Positions 25,022 through 33,970 of a DNA stretch of 64,000 nucleotides are shown in pieces. The DNA comes from Thermocaproicibacter sp036260805 (lineage in GTDB: Bacteria; Bacillota; Clostridia; Oscillospirales; Acutalibacteraceae): the NCBI GenBank assembly GCA_036260805.1, contig DATALZ010000015.1:1-64000 (forward strand). The letters run 5' to 3'. How positions within the stretch are numbered: position 1 is the first letter of the stretch; each line of letters begins with the position of its first letter. The translations under genes and the position numbers were made by a program. Below the pieces are notes generated by a model, which had not been told where the DNA came from, searched no databases, and saw only the letters and a list, made by a program, of their open reading frames with translations.

Positions 25022-27229
25022 CTACGCTACCTGGTTTTTCTCCGAAAATGTTACCGTAACGACCGTTCCGGGAACAACCTTTGTGTTCGGGGCAATATCC
25101 TGTGAGCTGGATACGGCGCTGGAACTTGTCAGCGCTGCGCCGGTGACACTCATATTCACTCCGGCATCGGCCGCCTTTTGCTTTGCCGCCGAAAGCGACA
25201 GCTTTGTGAGATCCGGCACCGTAATTGTCTGTGTGGAACTCTTTCCATCGGTAAACAGCATGATTGTTCCGCCTTTTGGAATACTCTTTCCCGGCTCGGG
25301 AACCTGAGAAACCACTTTGCTTCCCTCGCCGTAGATTTTTGCAGTCAGGCCGTCTTTGGCGGCGGTATTTTTCGCATCCGCAATCGTTTTGCCGACCAAT
25401 TCGGGAGCCTTGCCATCGAGTTTTGCCAGCTCATTAGCGTTGTACTTCGGTTCGACTCCAAGATACGGCAGCACCTGAGTCATGGTCGCAAGGAATGTCG
25501 GGCCCGCAACCGGGCTTCCGTAATAACCGTTTGGCCCCTCTGGGTCGTCGAAGAAAACAAGCATGGCTATCTGTGGGTCATCTGCAGGCGCAAAACCGCA
25601 GTAGGATGCAATATACTTCATTGGTTTCATCCCCTGCTTTTCTGAAGTACCCGTTTTTCCTGCAACACGATACCCAGCAATATATCCGCTTTTTGCTGTG
25701 CCAGTGGTTGCATCCTCCTGCAGAATTGCATTCATCCGCTTGGATGTTTCATTGGAAATGACCTGCCGTTTTGGCGTAGTATTCGCAGTTTTCACAATAT
25801 TGCCGTTGCTGTCAACGATTTCGGATACAATGTGCGGCTGTACCAGATAGCCGCCGTTGGCCACGGCACAGCAGGCAGTAATCATCTGAATCGGAGTAAT
25901 TTTATTTGTTTGTCCGAAAGAAATACACGCCAGATCTTCAGCACTCATATTATCCGGGGTATAATAAATGCTTCGGGATTCCCCGGGCAAATCAATTCCA
26001 GTTTTTTGGGCGAAGCCGAAGGCATCAAAATATTTATACAATAAATTCTTTCCAAGTAATTTTCCAACCTGCATAAAAACGACATTGCTGGACTCGCAAA
26101 TGCCTTGAGCGAAAGTCAGACGGCCAAATCCGCCCGGCCGCCAGTCATGAATTAGGTCTTTACCAAATGTGAAATACCACGGACAATTAAACTCCGTGTT
26201 TTCCGAAACAAGGTTTTCCTCCATTGCAGAGGCGCCGGTGACCATCTTAAATACGGAGCCCGGGAAATATGTATCACTGATGCTTTTATTTCTCCACTGT
26301 TCCTGCAGAGCCTGCTGCTGCGCTTCTTTTTTTCTAGTCGAATCCGTTATTTTATTAATAGCAGCCGCCTTCGCCGTATCCGCAATGACGAACGGATTAT
26401 TAGGGTCAAAATCACCTTTAACCGCCATACCAAGAATAGCTCCGGTTTTTACGTTCATCACGATCGCACAGCCGCGATTTTGAACATTGTTGTTTACCAG
26501 GCCTTCCTGCAAGTACTTTTCCACATAATGCTGTACAACCTCATCGATTGTCAGAACAAGACTATTGCCGTCCTGTGCGGGAACTTGCTGCTCGTATTGA
26601 AAGTTCATATCCGCTCCTACAGCGTTCTTTGCCGTAACAAGACGTCCCGTAGTACCCGTCAGTTCACTGTCATACTGCGCTTCCACACCCGCAAGGCCCT
26701 GGCTGTCCGTCCCGGTAAAGCCAAGTACGGTCGCGGCAAAATTTCCATATGGATAATACCTTTTGTAATTTTCATCCAGCCGAATTCCATTCGTAATTTT
26801 GTTATCCGTCTTGAATTTCAGAATTTCATCACGGACGTCAGGTTCCACTTTGCTGGCAATTTTATCATAATAAGTTTTTTTCTTGCTCTCGGTAACCAGT
26901 TTCTCCTTACTGATCCCCAGAATTTTTGAAAGTCCGCTGACAATGGTCTCACGGTTGTCATCCGTAATAAAAGCCGGCTCCAGAATCACATCCCAGACGC
27001 TCGCGCTTTTGGCAAGTTCCTTCATATTGCAGTCATAAATGGTACCACGCTTCGCGGTGAGCGTTGTATCCTTCAGCTGTTGATCCGTGGCACGCATCTG
27101 CAAACTGGAACCGTCGATCAGCTGCAGTTTGACGAGGCTGAAAATTACCGCACCGAACCCTACCGATACAAGCAGAGCAAGGATAAACACCGTACGGTGC
27201 CACATCCGGATTGTTGTACCTTTTGCCAT
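25022..27229 (-). CDS. Class B PBP with PASTA domains (PBP2B/SpoVD type), copy 1
   Basis: 735 residues with the same plan as the next gene: TM helix at 13-35, SVFK (Ser325-Lys328), SSN (380-382), KTG (525-527) and two C-terminal PASTA domains. Compared by eye, the first 200 residues differ from the downstream copy at ten positions and residues 601-735 at twelve, while the stretch of about 340-500 around the SSN motif is clearly more divergent. The ribosome-site text TTGGAGGAA is also shared, so the duplication included the start region. Follows ftsL after a 118-nt gap that holds an inverted repeat (GAGAGT/ACTCTC) but no clear promoter. Confidence 0.93.
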   Translation of the reverse strand: MAKGTTIRMWHRTVFILALLVSVGFGAVIFSLVKLQLIDGSSLQMRATDQQLKDTTLTAKRGTIYDCNMKELAKSASVWDVILEPAFITDDNRETIVSGLSKILGISKEKLVTESKKKTYYDKIASKVEPDVRDEILKFKTDNKITNGIRLDENYKRYYPYGNFAATVLGFTGTDSQGLAGVEAQYDSELTGTTGRLVTAKNAVGADMNFQYEQQVPAQDGNSLVLTIDEVVQHYVEKYLQEGLVNNNVQNRGCAIVMNVKTGAILGMAVKGDFDPNNPFVIADTAKAAAINKITDSTRKKEAQQQALQEQWRNKSISDTYFPGSVFKMVTGASAMEENLVSENTEFNCPWYFTFGKDLIHDWRPGGFGRLTFAQGICESSNVVFMQVGKLLGKNLLYKYFDAFGFAQKTGIDLPGESRSIYYTPDNMSAEDLACISFGQTNKITPIQMITACCAVANGGYLVQPHIVSEIVDSNGNIVKTANTTPKRQVISNETSKRMNAILQEDATTGTAKSGYIAGYRVAGKTGTSEKQGMKPMKYIASYCGFAPADDPQIAMLVFFDDPEGPNGYYGSPVAGPTFLATMTQVLPYLGVEPKYNANELAKLDGKAPELVGKTIADAKNTAAKDGLTAKIYGEGSKVVSQVPEPGKSIPKGGTIMLFTDGKSSTQTITVPDLTKLSLSAAKQKAADAGVNMSVTGAALTSSSAVSSSQDIAPNTKVVPGTVVTVTFSEKNQVA

Positions 27230-27359
27230 AATTTCCTCCAATGAATGGCTATGGCATTCCCTGATAAGAAATGAGAGTCAAGATTCGCTCTTAACTCTCC
27301 TGCTTCCTATGAAAAGCGTGCCTTTGCCGCTACCAATATTTATTGGATGCCTGCCATAA

Positions 27360-27854
27360 TTATGACAGATAACTCTTGATTGTTTCCCAAGCCTGTTCCA
27401 ACCAGTTTTTACCTGCGTCTTTCGTTACGACCTGTGTTTTGTCTCCATTGGAAAGCTGAACAGAAGTTACCTGACTCGCGTTCGTCTTTTTCATTCCGAG
27501 CTTCTGGGAAGCGTAAGACTCTACCGCTTCCATTGAGAGTTTAGAATCAGATTTGATCTTCAGCTGGGAATAGACGTTCTGTTGTTCCTGGAGTGATTTT
27601 TGGGCCGTACCCAACGAATCGCATAACTCCGAAAGTTGTACCTGCCCATTGATATATGTTCCCATAATGCCCGTAATCACAATAAAAGCTAAAAATGCCG
27701 GAATAACCTTTCCAAGGCGTAATTTTGGCCTGCGGTTTTCCTCCAGCCTCTCCTTTGGGAGCTCGATTACGTTTGATTTTTTCTGCGGAACCTGCTGTTC
27801 CCGACGCTTCGGTTCAAAAAGTTCAAAATCATAGGCACTGCTCTGGTTAGCCAT
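27360..27854 (-). CDS. ftsL: Septum formation protein FtsL
   Basis: 164 residues. A charged cytoplasmic N-terminus of ~55 residues, one TM helix (VIPAFLAFIVITGIMGTYI), then an extracellular coiled coil (LSELCDSLGTAQKSLQEQQNVYSQL region) ending in a leucine/basic stretch (ESYASQKLGMKKT), the FtsL plan. FtsL is weakly conserved, so position between rsmH and the PBP genes carries much of the call. The ATG at 27854 has CGGGAG 8 nt upstream. The C-terminal amphipathic tail (WLEQAWETIKSYLS) is a local feature. Confidence 0.82.
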   Translation of the reverse strand: MANQSSAYDFELFEPKRREQQVPQKKSNVIELPKERLEENRRPKLRLGKVIPAFLAFIVITGIMGTYINGQVQLSELCDSLGTAQKSLQEQQNVYSQLKIKSDSKLSMEAVESYASQKLGMKKTNASQVTSVQLSNGDKTQVVTKDAGKNWLEQAWETIKSYLS

Positions 27855-27900
27855 TTTAATCACTCCCGTTTCTTGACTCTTTATATCAATCAAATATGAA

Positions 27901-28827
27901 TCAGAGTTTGGTACAAACTCTCAGCCGGGCGCTGCGGCTTCTGGGGTTCTCTTCCAGTTCTTCTTCGGAAGGAGACACCCCTTTTCGGTACAGCAGCTCT
28001 GCTTTCGGTTTCTTTCCGCAGACACAAACCGGAAAATCCGGCGGGCAAGTGCACCCGGTACACCAGTCTGCCATGCGTTTTTTTACAATTCTGTCTTCCA
28101 GTGAGTGGAAGGTAATAACCGCCAGACGGCCTCCAGGTTTTAGTATGGAAAAGGCGGCATCCAAACCCTCTGAGAGCCTGTCCAGTTCTCCATTAACCTG
28201 TATGCGCAGTGCCTGGAAAGTTTTTCTTGCAGGATGCCCCGCTTCTCTGCGCACTCGCGCTGGAACAGATTCCTTTATGATATCAGCGAGCTGAAGTGTT
28301 GTTTCAATCGGTGCCTTTTCACGCGCCCTTACAATGCCCTGAGCAATGGAACGCGCATTTTTATCTTCTCCGTACCGTGAAATAATCTCAGCCAGTTCCT
28401 GCCATGACAGAGTGTTCACCAAGTCTTTTGCGGAAACACCTTTCTGGCTCATCCTCATATCCAGCGGAGCGTCATGATGATACGAAAACCCCCGCTCCGG
28501 ATTATCAAACTGATAGGAAGAAACCCCGATATCGAGCAAAACGCCGTTCACAAGCGGCATTCCGTTCTTCTCGGCAGCCTGCATCATATCGGAAAAGTTG
28601 CATTGATACACCGTAACACAGGGAAAATCCTTCAATCGCTCTGTACAAACCCTGATAGCATCCGGGTCCTGATCAATGGAAAGGAGCCGTCCTGTGGTCA
28701 GTTTCTTGGCAATTGCCCTGGAATGTCCTCCCCCGCCGGCCGTACCGTCAATGTATAAACCGTCGGGCTGAATATTCAGGCTTTCTATTGTTTCATGGAA
28801 AAGTACCGGTTTGTGGGTAAATTCCAT
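27901..28827 (-). CDS. rsmH: 16S rRNA (cytosine-1402-N4)-methyltransferase
   Basis: 308-residue SAM-dependent methyltransferase (formerly MraW). The SAM-binding loop is DGTAGGGGHSRAIA, followed by LLDIGVSSYQFDNPERGFSY and the C-terminal ITFHSLEDRIVK. The cysteine pattern CTGCTCPPDFPVCVCGKKP near the C-terminus is the usual one. The ATG at 28827 has AGAGGTGA 4 nt upstream and lies 10 nt after the mraZ stop. Confidence 0.96.
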   Translation of the reverse strand: MEFTHKPVLFHETIESLNIQPDGLYIDGTAGGGGHSRAIAKKLTTGRLLSIDQDPDAIRVCTERLKDFPCVTVYQCNFSDMMQAAEKNGMPLVNGVLLDIGVSSYQFDNPERGFSYHHDAPLDMRMSQKGVSAKDLVNTLSWQELAEIISRYGEDKNARSIAQGIVRAREKAPIETTLQLADIIKESVPARVRREAGHPARKTFQALRIQVNGELDRLSEGLDAAFSILKPGGRLAVITFHSLEDRIVKKRMADWCTGCTCPPDFPVCVCGKKPKAELLYRKGVSPSEEELEENPRSRSARLRVCTKL

Positions 28828-28837
28828 CCCGTCACCT

Positions 28838-29257
28838 CTAAAAATCAAGCGAATCCATTGCCTCGGCAATACTGTCCTGCGTCAGCGTAGAATTAAATTC
28901 ATTCCATCTAGCGGAATCCCAAATTTCAGCCCTGCTTGACGCGCCGATAAACGTTACGTCTTTTGTAAGGCCTGCATAATCCCGCAAATTCTGTGGGATG
29001 AGAATACGGCCCTGCTTGTCCGGCTCAGCTTCCGCCGCGCCGGAGAAGAAAAAGCGCTGCAGCCCTCTTGCTTTGGAAACAGGCATTGCGCTAACTTTTT
29101 CCTGCAGCTTGTCCCATCCATCCGGTGAAAGTACAAACAAGCAGCCGTCAAGGCCTTTTGTAATATAGAAATGCTCGCCCAAATCCTCACGGAACTTGGA
29201 CGGTACAATTACCCGGCCTTTCGGGTCTATATTATGTTGGTATTCACCAATCAACAT
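28838..29257 (-). CDS. mraZ: Transcriptional regulator MraZ
   Basis: 139 residues with two SpoVT/AbrB-like beta-barrel domains, each with a conserved DxxGR segment (DPKGRVIVPSKFRED and PDKQGRILIPQNLRD). MraZ forms a ring and represses its own operon by binding repeated GTGG-type boxes; such boxes lie 35-72 nt upstream. First gene of the cluster, with a strong promoter. Confidence 0.96.
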   Translation of the reverse strand: MLIGEYQHNIDPKGRVIVPSKFREDLGEHFYITKGLDGCLFVLSPDGWDKLQEKVSAMPVSKARGLQRFFFSGAAEAEPDKQGRILIPQNLRDYAGLTKDVTFIGASSRAEIWDSARWNEFNSTLTQDSIAEAMDSLDF

Positions 29258-29291
29258 AACATATTACATAGGGCAAATCCGCACGTATTTA

Positions 29292-29329
29292 ACCACTTAG
29301 TGCTTATTGCCTCCACCTTTCACCACTTT
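29292..29329 (-). promoter_or_regulatory. MraZ-binding boxes
   Basis: On the minus strand three related boxes, AAAGTGGT (29322-29329), AAAGGTGGA (29312-29320) and AAGTGGT (29292-29298), lie in register at 10-bp and 20-bp intervals between the -10 and the mraZ start. This is the direct-repeat layout expected for MraZ. Confidence 0.75.
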
Positions 29330-29337
29330 GTGGTTTG

Positions 29338-29366
29338 ATTATAGCGTATTTCCATTCGAAATGCAA
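29338..29366 (-). promoter_or_regulatory. Promoter of the mraZ division cluster
   Basis: On the minus strand TTGCAT (29361-29366), 17-bp spacer, TATAAT (29338-29343), immediately upstream of the MraZ boxes. Confidence 0.8.
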
Positions 29367-29444
29367 CTTTTTATTTAACCATCTTGCCTGTCTGGAAATA
29401 AAATTCGTCATTTTGATCTACCACATTTTGGTATATGGAAATAT

Positions 29445-29480
29445 ATAAAAAAAATACGCCACAATATTTTGCGGCGTATT
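29445..29480 (-). terminator. Terminator of the rsmD-coaD operon
   Basis: On the minus strand AATACGCC / GGCGTATT, 8-bp stem with a 12-nt loop followed by a run of T residues. Confidence 0.85.
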
Positions 29481-29496
29481 AAAAATTTTATTTAAT

Positions 29497-29961
29497 TTAA
29501 TTTTGAGAGGATCGCTGAGAAGCCTTTATGTTCTGCCGTACCTTTCTGGCTTCCGCCAGAAGCTCGGCCAACTCATCATCGGTTCGCTTCATCAGGTCAT
29601 CAACATAATCGTTCGTTGCCCTGCGCATTTCGCGAGACTTCGCCTGCGCCTGACTGACCACATCATTGGCCTTCTGCTGCGCCTGCCGAACAATTTCATC
29701 CTGAGCAACCAAAGCTTTGGCACGTTCCTGAGCCACTCGAACGAGTGTATCCGCCTCACGTTTGGCATCCGCGAGAATCTGAGAACGGTCTGCAACAATT
29801 GCCCTTGCCTGATGTACTTCCTGTGGGAGTGTTTCGCGTATCTCATCCAGAATCTGGCGAACCTGTTCTCCGTCCAGAACTGCCCTGCCACGGCTTAAAG
29901 GCAGGCTCCATGCTTTTTCCACCATATCATACAGTTCATCTATCAGATCATCCACGCTCAT
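29497..29961 (-). CDS. Coiled-coil protein of the rsmD-coaD operon
   Basis: 154 residues, almost entirely alpha-helical and charged. A short N-terminal helical part (MSVDDLIDELYDMVEKAW) is followed by a long heptad-like region rich in Ala, Gln, Glu and Arg (RAIVADRSQILADAKREAD onward). It resembles the proteins often labelled ATP synthase subunit b-like or DivIVA-like; no signal or membrane segment is present and the function is unknown. The ATG at 29961 has AGGAGGG at 7-nt spacing and overlaps the coaD end by 14 nt, so it is coupled to CoA and rRNA-methylation genes. Confidence 0.6.
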   Translation of the reverse strand: MSVDDLIDELYDMVEKAWSLPLSRGRAVLDGEQVRQILDEIRETLPQEVHQARAIVADRSQILADAKREADTLVRVAQERAKALVAQDEIVRQAQQKANDVVSQAQAKSREMRRATNDYVDDLMKRTDDELAELLAEARKVRQNIKASQRSSQN

Positions 29962-30451
29962 TTTGTTTCCCTCCTGTACATAAACGCCGTTCAATTTCGC
30001 CTAAAATGCACTCCGGCACAAAGTTGGTGATATCTCCGCCAAAACAGGCAACCTGCTTAATCCCGCTGGAACTTAAAAACATATTTTCCGCTGTGGTATT
30101 CAAGAAGACTGTTTCCAGTTCCGGATTCAGTTTTTTATTGAACAGCGCCATTTGAAATTCATACTCAAAATCAGACATCGCGCGAAGTCCCTTAACAATT
30201 GCAGTCGCATTGCGGATTTTCGCGTAATCCGCGAGGAGGCCGTCGAAACCGACCACTTCCACATCGTCCATCCCCGCGGTGCATCGTTTCAGCAATTCAA
30301 TCCGCTCTTCCAGAGTAAAGGCAGTATGCTTCGATGGGTTAACAAGAACGGCAACAATAATATGATCGAATATTTTGCGGGCACGGTTGATAATATCAAT
30401 ATGACCAAGCGTCACAGGATCAAAGCTGCCCGGGCAAATCGCAATTTTCAT
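29948..30451 (-). CDS. coaD: Phosphopantetheine adenylyltransferase
   Basis: 167-residue nucleotidyltransferase for the fourth step of CoA synthesis (4'-phosphopantetheine + ATP to dephospho-CoA). The T/HxGH motif is in PGSFDPVTLGHIDII, followed by VNPSKHTAFTLEERIELL, VKGLRAMSDFEYE and the SSSGIK C-terminal loop. Starts within the end of rsmD (4-nt overlap). Confidence 0.96.
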   Translation of the reverse strand: MKIAICPGSFDPVTLGHIDIINRARKIFDHIIVAVLVNPSKHTAFTLEERIELLKRCTAGMDDVEVVGFDGLLADYAKIRNATAIVKGLRAMSDFEYEFQMALFNKKLNPELETVFLNTTAENMFLSSSGIKQVACFGGDITNFVPECILGEIERRLCTGGKQNERG

Positions 30452-30999
30452 TCCCCGGTCACGTCCTTCCGCCGGTAAAGCGTGAGGATAATCTTGCCGT
30501 AGCGGTAAGATCTGTCACGAGTAAAATCACCGGCAGCTTCCGGCATTTCCTCATCGGATGGATTCTCACAGATGATAGTGCCGCCCGGATTCATTTTCGT
30601 GGCTACAAGAGGCAGCGCTTTCTGGAGCAGGCCAGTCCGATAGGGTGGGTCCAAAAAAGCAAGGTCGAAAGGCTTGTTATTCCTCATGAGGTAAGAAGCA
30701 AAATCCATATTCTCAATTTTTGAGGAATCCGAAAAGCCGCAGGATTCCAGATTTTTTTGAACAACACCGATGGAGTCCTTGCTTGAGTCCACAAAAACCG
30801 CTTCCTTTGCTCCGCGGCTGAGCGCTTCAATACCAAGCTGGCCGGAACCGGCAAACAAATCAAGCACGCGCCGGCCTTCAATCTCAAACTGAATAATGCT
30901 GAAAAGTGCTTCTTTCACACGCTCCGGCGTAGGCCGAACCGCATCGCCTTCCCGAGTAACAAGCCGCTTTCCGCGCGCCGTTCCGGTAATCACTCTCAT
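30448..30999 (-). CDS. rsmD: 16S rRNA (guanine-966-N2)-methyltransferase
   Basis: 183-residue Rossmann methyltransferase. Signature text: ITGTARGKRL at the N-terminus, RPTPERVKEALFSI, the SAM motif DLFAGSGQLGIEALSRGA, and the catalytic motif FLDPPYRTG. First gene of the rsmD-coaD-coiled-coil operon. The 266-nt region upstream (31000-31265) shows no gene and no convincing promoter. Confidence 0.95.
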   Translation of the reverse strand: MRVITGTARGKRLVTREGDAVRPTPERVKEALFSIIQFEIEGRRVLDLFAGSGQLGIEALSRGAKEAVFVDSSKDSIGVVQKNLESCGFSDSSKIENMDFASYLMRNNKPFDLAFLDPPYRTGLLQKALPLVATKMNPGGTIICENPSDEEMPEAAGDFTRDRSYRYGKIILTLYRRKDVTGE

Positions 31000-31265
31000 A
31001 TGATTTAACCAAACCTTCCTTACATTAATTGAAAATTAAATTGCCGAATGCATTAACAATTAAAATTTTATCCCGTTAAGGTAATATTACTAGACAGTTT
31101 TCAGCCTAAACCGATCTTCTGAAAAGGAAATGTTCAAGCCCCAACGGTTTCTGAATTCCACCCATTTTGCAAAGGACAGAATGATTCTTGCTGTCAATTT
31201 TAAAGAAACCGGTTTTATTATCCCATGAACCAGCCCTACTGTCAACTTTGTTTCAATATTTGACA

Positions 31266-33110
31266 TCATTCTTCTTTTGGATGAAAGTAATTATAGACGC
31301 TCTGTGCCGCAGGTTCCGTCATCGTTGGCGCGTGAATCAATTCCGCCAAATCTGCGTCCCGGATCGCCGCAACCGTTCTGAAATGTTTCAGAAGCGCTTT
31401 CGCTCGGGTTGGACCGACGCCCTCAATGGACAAAAGCGTCGAGGATATTGAAACCTTTTTGCGCAGCTGCCTGTGGTAGCCAATGGCAAAACGATGAACT
31501 TCATCCTGAATGGACGAAACGAGTGTAAAAGCGCTTCGGCTGGAATTAATGGCAATTTCTCCGCCGTTTTTCGCTATTGCACGGGTGCGGTGCCTGTCGT
31601 CTTTTACCATGCCGAACAGAGGAATTGAAACTCCCGCAGCATTCAAAACCGGCTGAATCGCAGCCACATGTCCCTTGCCGCCATCCAATAAAATCAAATC
31701 CGGCAGGCGGCCAAATCCTTCGCCGCTGTCTTTTTCCTGTTCGTATTCATTCAGCCTCCGCGTAATCACTTCGCGCATAGACGCGTAGTCATCCTGCCCA
31801 ACCACGGTTTTGATTTTAAATCTGCGGTAGGCAGAGCGTAACGGACGCCCGTTTTCAAACACGATCATGCCCGCAACATTCTCGCCCCCGGCAAGATTCG
31901 AAATATCATAGGATTCAATATAGGCAGGCGGTTCTTCCAGACCGAGAAGCCTGGCCAGTTCGTCCAGCGCGGACGCTTCCCGCCCTGTGCGGCCCATGGT
32001 CTGCGCCAGCTGCTCCGCCGAATTATTGCGGCACATCTCCGCAAGCTTTGCCTGCTCGCCTTTCTGCGGCACGGTAACCGATACCTTTCGCTCCGCCTTA
32101 TCCGTCAGCCACTGTGAAAGAAGTTCTTCCCCTTCCACCGGACCGTCCAGCGTTACACGCGGAGGAATCCGGTCCCGCATGGAATAGTACCGTTCAATAA
32201 ATTCCCCACGCGCTGCTTTGGGATTCCCGGTTTCTCCCATAAAAAATGTTTCCCGGTCGGTAAGCCTTCCGTTTTCAAACCGGAACACTTCAAAGCAGCT
32301 CCGCCCGGCGCCCTGCGTCAAAGCGATGACATCCTGCTCCGGTACTTTGGACGCCACAACCTTCTGCCGGTCGCTCATTTTGCGGATTGCCGTCAAACGG
32401 TCTCGGATTCTTGCGGCACGTTCAAACTCCAGCTTCTCAGCTGCCTCTTCCATTCTGCGGGTCAGATCGCGCACGCTTTCCGCACTGCCGCCACGCAGAA
32501 AGTCAAGGGCATCGTGTACCGCCTCGTCGTATTCCGCTTCACTGATTTTACCGCGGCACGGCGCACAGCACTGCTTGATATAGTAATTCAGACACGGTCT
32601 TCCTTTGCCGATGTCCTGCGGGAAACGGCGATTGCAGGTTGGAAGCCGGAAAATCCGCTGTGCTTCATCCACAGACTGCTTTACCGACCAGCTGCTGATA
32701 TACGGGCCGATATATTCCGCTCCGTCGTCCGCTGTCTGTTTTGCTTCCGAAATTCTCGCCCACGGGCCTTTGGTCACGCGGATATAGCTGTAACCCTTGT
32801 CGTCTTTCAGAAGAATGTTATATTTCGGCGTGTGCTGCTTGATCAGACTGCACTCCAGAATTAGCGCTTCAAATTCACTGTCAGTCAGGATATATTCGAA
32901 ATGGTCTACATGAGCCACCATCTGGCGGACTTTTTCATCGTGATTTTTTTCCGATCCGAAATATTGGCTGACGCGGTTCTTAAGTGCTTTTGCCTTGCCG
33001 ATATATATAATTTTGCCCGATTTATCGTGCATAATGTAAACACCAGGGTGAAGAGGAAGGCGCATGGCACGGGCGCGCAGCTCCTTAATGTGTTTTTCGT
33101 GTTCGGTCAC
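31266..33110 (-). CDS. uvrC: Excinuclease ABC subunit C
   Basis: 614-residue nuclease that makes both cuts in nucleotide excision repair. Domains in order: GIY-YIG nuclease (PGVYIMHDKSGKIIYIGKAK, residues ~17-100), UVR coiled coil, the RNase H-like 5' nuclease with DGGKGHVAA, and a helix-hairpin-helix (SIEGVGPTRAKALLKHF) at the C-terminus. GTG start with AGGAGG 7 nt upstream. No SOS box was found in the 27-nt gap to the acetyltransferase gene. Confidence 0.96.
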   Translation of the reverse strand: MTEHEKHIKELRARAMRLPLHPGVYIMHDKSGKIIYIGKAKALKNRVSQYFGSEKNHDEKVRQMVAHVDHFEYILTDSEFEALILECSLIKQHTPKYNILLKDDKGYSYIRVTKGPWARISEAKQTADDGAEYIGPYISSWSVKQSVDEAQRIFRLPTCNRRFPQDIGKGRPCLNYYIKQCCAPCRGKISEAEYDEAVHDALDFLRGGSAESVRDLTRRMEEAAEKLEFERAARIRDRLTAIRKMSDRQKVVASKVPEQDVIALTQGAGRSCFEVFRFENGRLTDRETFFMGETGNPKAARGEFIERYYSMRDRIPPRVTLDGPVEGEELLSQWLTDKAERKVSVTVPQKGEQAKLAEMCRNNSAEQLAQTMGRTGREASALDELARLLGLEEPPAYIESYDISNLAGGENVAGMIVFENGRPLRSAYRRFKIKTVVGQDDYASMREVITRRLNEYEQEKDSGEGFGRLPDLILLDGGKGHVAAIQPVLNAAGVSIPLFGMVKDDRHRTRAIAKNGGEIAINSSRSAFTLVSSIQDEVHRFAIGYHRQLRKKVSISSTLLSIEGVGPTRAKALLKHFRTVAAIRDADLAELIHAPTMTEPAAQSVYNYFHPKEE

Positions 33111-33137
33111 GGCAGTTTCCTCCTTTCATGATCTACG

Positions 33138-33608
33138 CTATGGCAACATCTTGAGCATATGGATTACTTCGATTCCGTTGGGTTTTGTAAAGCGGTATTC
33201 TTTTTTGAACCCGCATTTCTCATAGCATCTGATTGCACGTTCATTATGCAGCCTTACATTCAGCTCAACACTGTCCACACTTAAAACCTGAGCACCTGTC
33301 CTGCAGGCAATGCCGATCGCTTCTTCGCCGAGATGCTTTCCCCTTGCGGATTCATCCGCAAGAAAAACTCCCAGTACAGCCGTTTTCTTTTTCTTCGATT
33401 CTTTTTCAATCCATATACTGCCAATCGGATTTTTATTATAGAAAATATAGCTCCAAAGCAGCAGTCCAGCGGCATCCATCTCTGCAAAATTCTCATGATG
33501 ATTTGGATAGATTCGGGACATGTACTCTTTGAGCTGTCGATCATAGCATTTTTCAAACGCGACGTAATTCCCAATATTTTCACTGTTCACCGGAATTAAT
33601 TCTACCAT
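33138..33608 (-). CDS. GNAT family acetyltransferase
   Basis: 156 residues. The acetyl-CoA motif A is FLADESARGKHLGEEAIGIA (motif R/QxxGxG/A form RGKHLG), followed by LNVRLHNERAIRCYEKCGFKKEYR, typical of the C-terminal half of GNAT N-acetyltransferases. The substrate is unknown. It precedes uvrC and may be co-transcribed with it. The ribosome site is weak. Confidence 0.8.
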   Translation of the reverse strand: MVELIPVNSENIGNYVAFEKCYDRQLKEYMSRIYPNHHENFAEMDAAGLLLWSYIFYNKNPIGSIWIEKESKKKKTAVLGVFLADESARGKHLGEEAIGIACRTGAQVLSVDSVELNVRLHNERAIRCYEKCGFKKEYRFTKPNGIEVIHMLKMLP

Positions 33609-33663
33609 ACAGCGTCCAGCTTTCTCAAAATTATCAAAGGTGTCTTTAAAAATGCCTTAAGTA

Positions 33664-33690
33664 CAAAAAAAGCACCGCTAAAGCGGTGCC
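33664..33690 (-). terminator. Terminator of ptsH
   Basis: On the minus strand GCACCGCT TT AGCGGTGC, 8-bp perfect stem, then seven T residues. Confidence 0.9.
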
Positions 33691-33706
33691 TCTCTATGGG
33701 ACGCAG

Positions 33707-33970
33707 TTACTCTGCAAATCCGGACTGAACCAGCTTAACAAGACTGTCGACTGCTTCTTCTTCATCGGAGCCGTCTGCAATAACTTTGATGGTCGTTCCG
33801 CCAACAATTCCAAGTGACAACACGCCCAGCAGGCTTTTAGCGTTTACGCGTCTTTCCTCTTTTTCAACCCAAATGGAAGATTTGTATTCGTTCGCTTTTT
33901 GAATAAAGAATGTCGCCGGACGGGCATGCAGCCCAACCTGGTTCTGAACCAACACTTCTTTTACATACAT
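33707..33970 (-). CDS. ptsH: Phosphocarrier protein HPr
   Basis: 87 residues. His15 in VGLHARPA is the PEP-phosphotransferase site and Ser46 in NAKSLLGVLSLG is the regulatory HPr-kinase site; both are present, so it can act in sugar uptake and in catabolite control. The ATG at 33970 has TAGGAG with 9-nt spacing. No enzyme I gene is adjacent, so HPr stands as a single-gene unit here. Confidence 0.93.
   Translation of the reverse strand: MYVKEVLVQNQVGLHARPATFFIQKANEYKSSIWVEKEERRVNAKSLLGVLSLGIVGGTTIKVIADGSDEEEAVDSLVKLVQSGFAE

Noticed and set aside
27242..27359. Attenuator between ftsL and the PBP genes
   Set aside because: GAGAGT/ACTCTC can pair but no T tract follows and there is no sign of a separate promoter, so it is left as an unexplained hairpin.
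31000..31265. Possible gene or RNA between rsmD and uvrC
   Set aside because: A+T-rich, with no convincing promoter, terminator or ORF on either strand.
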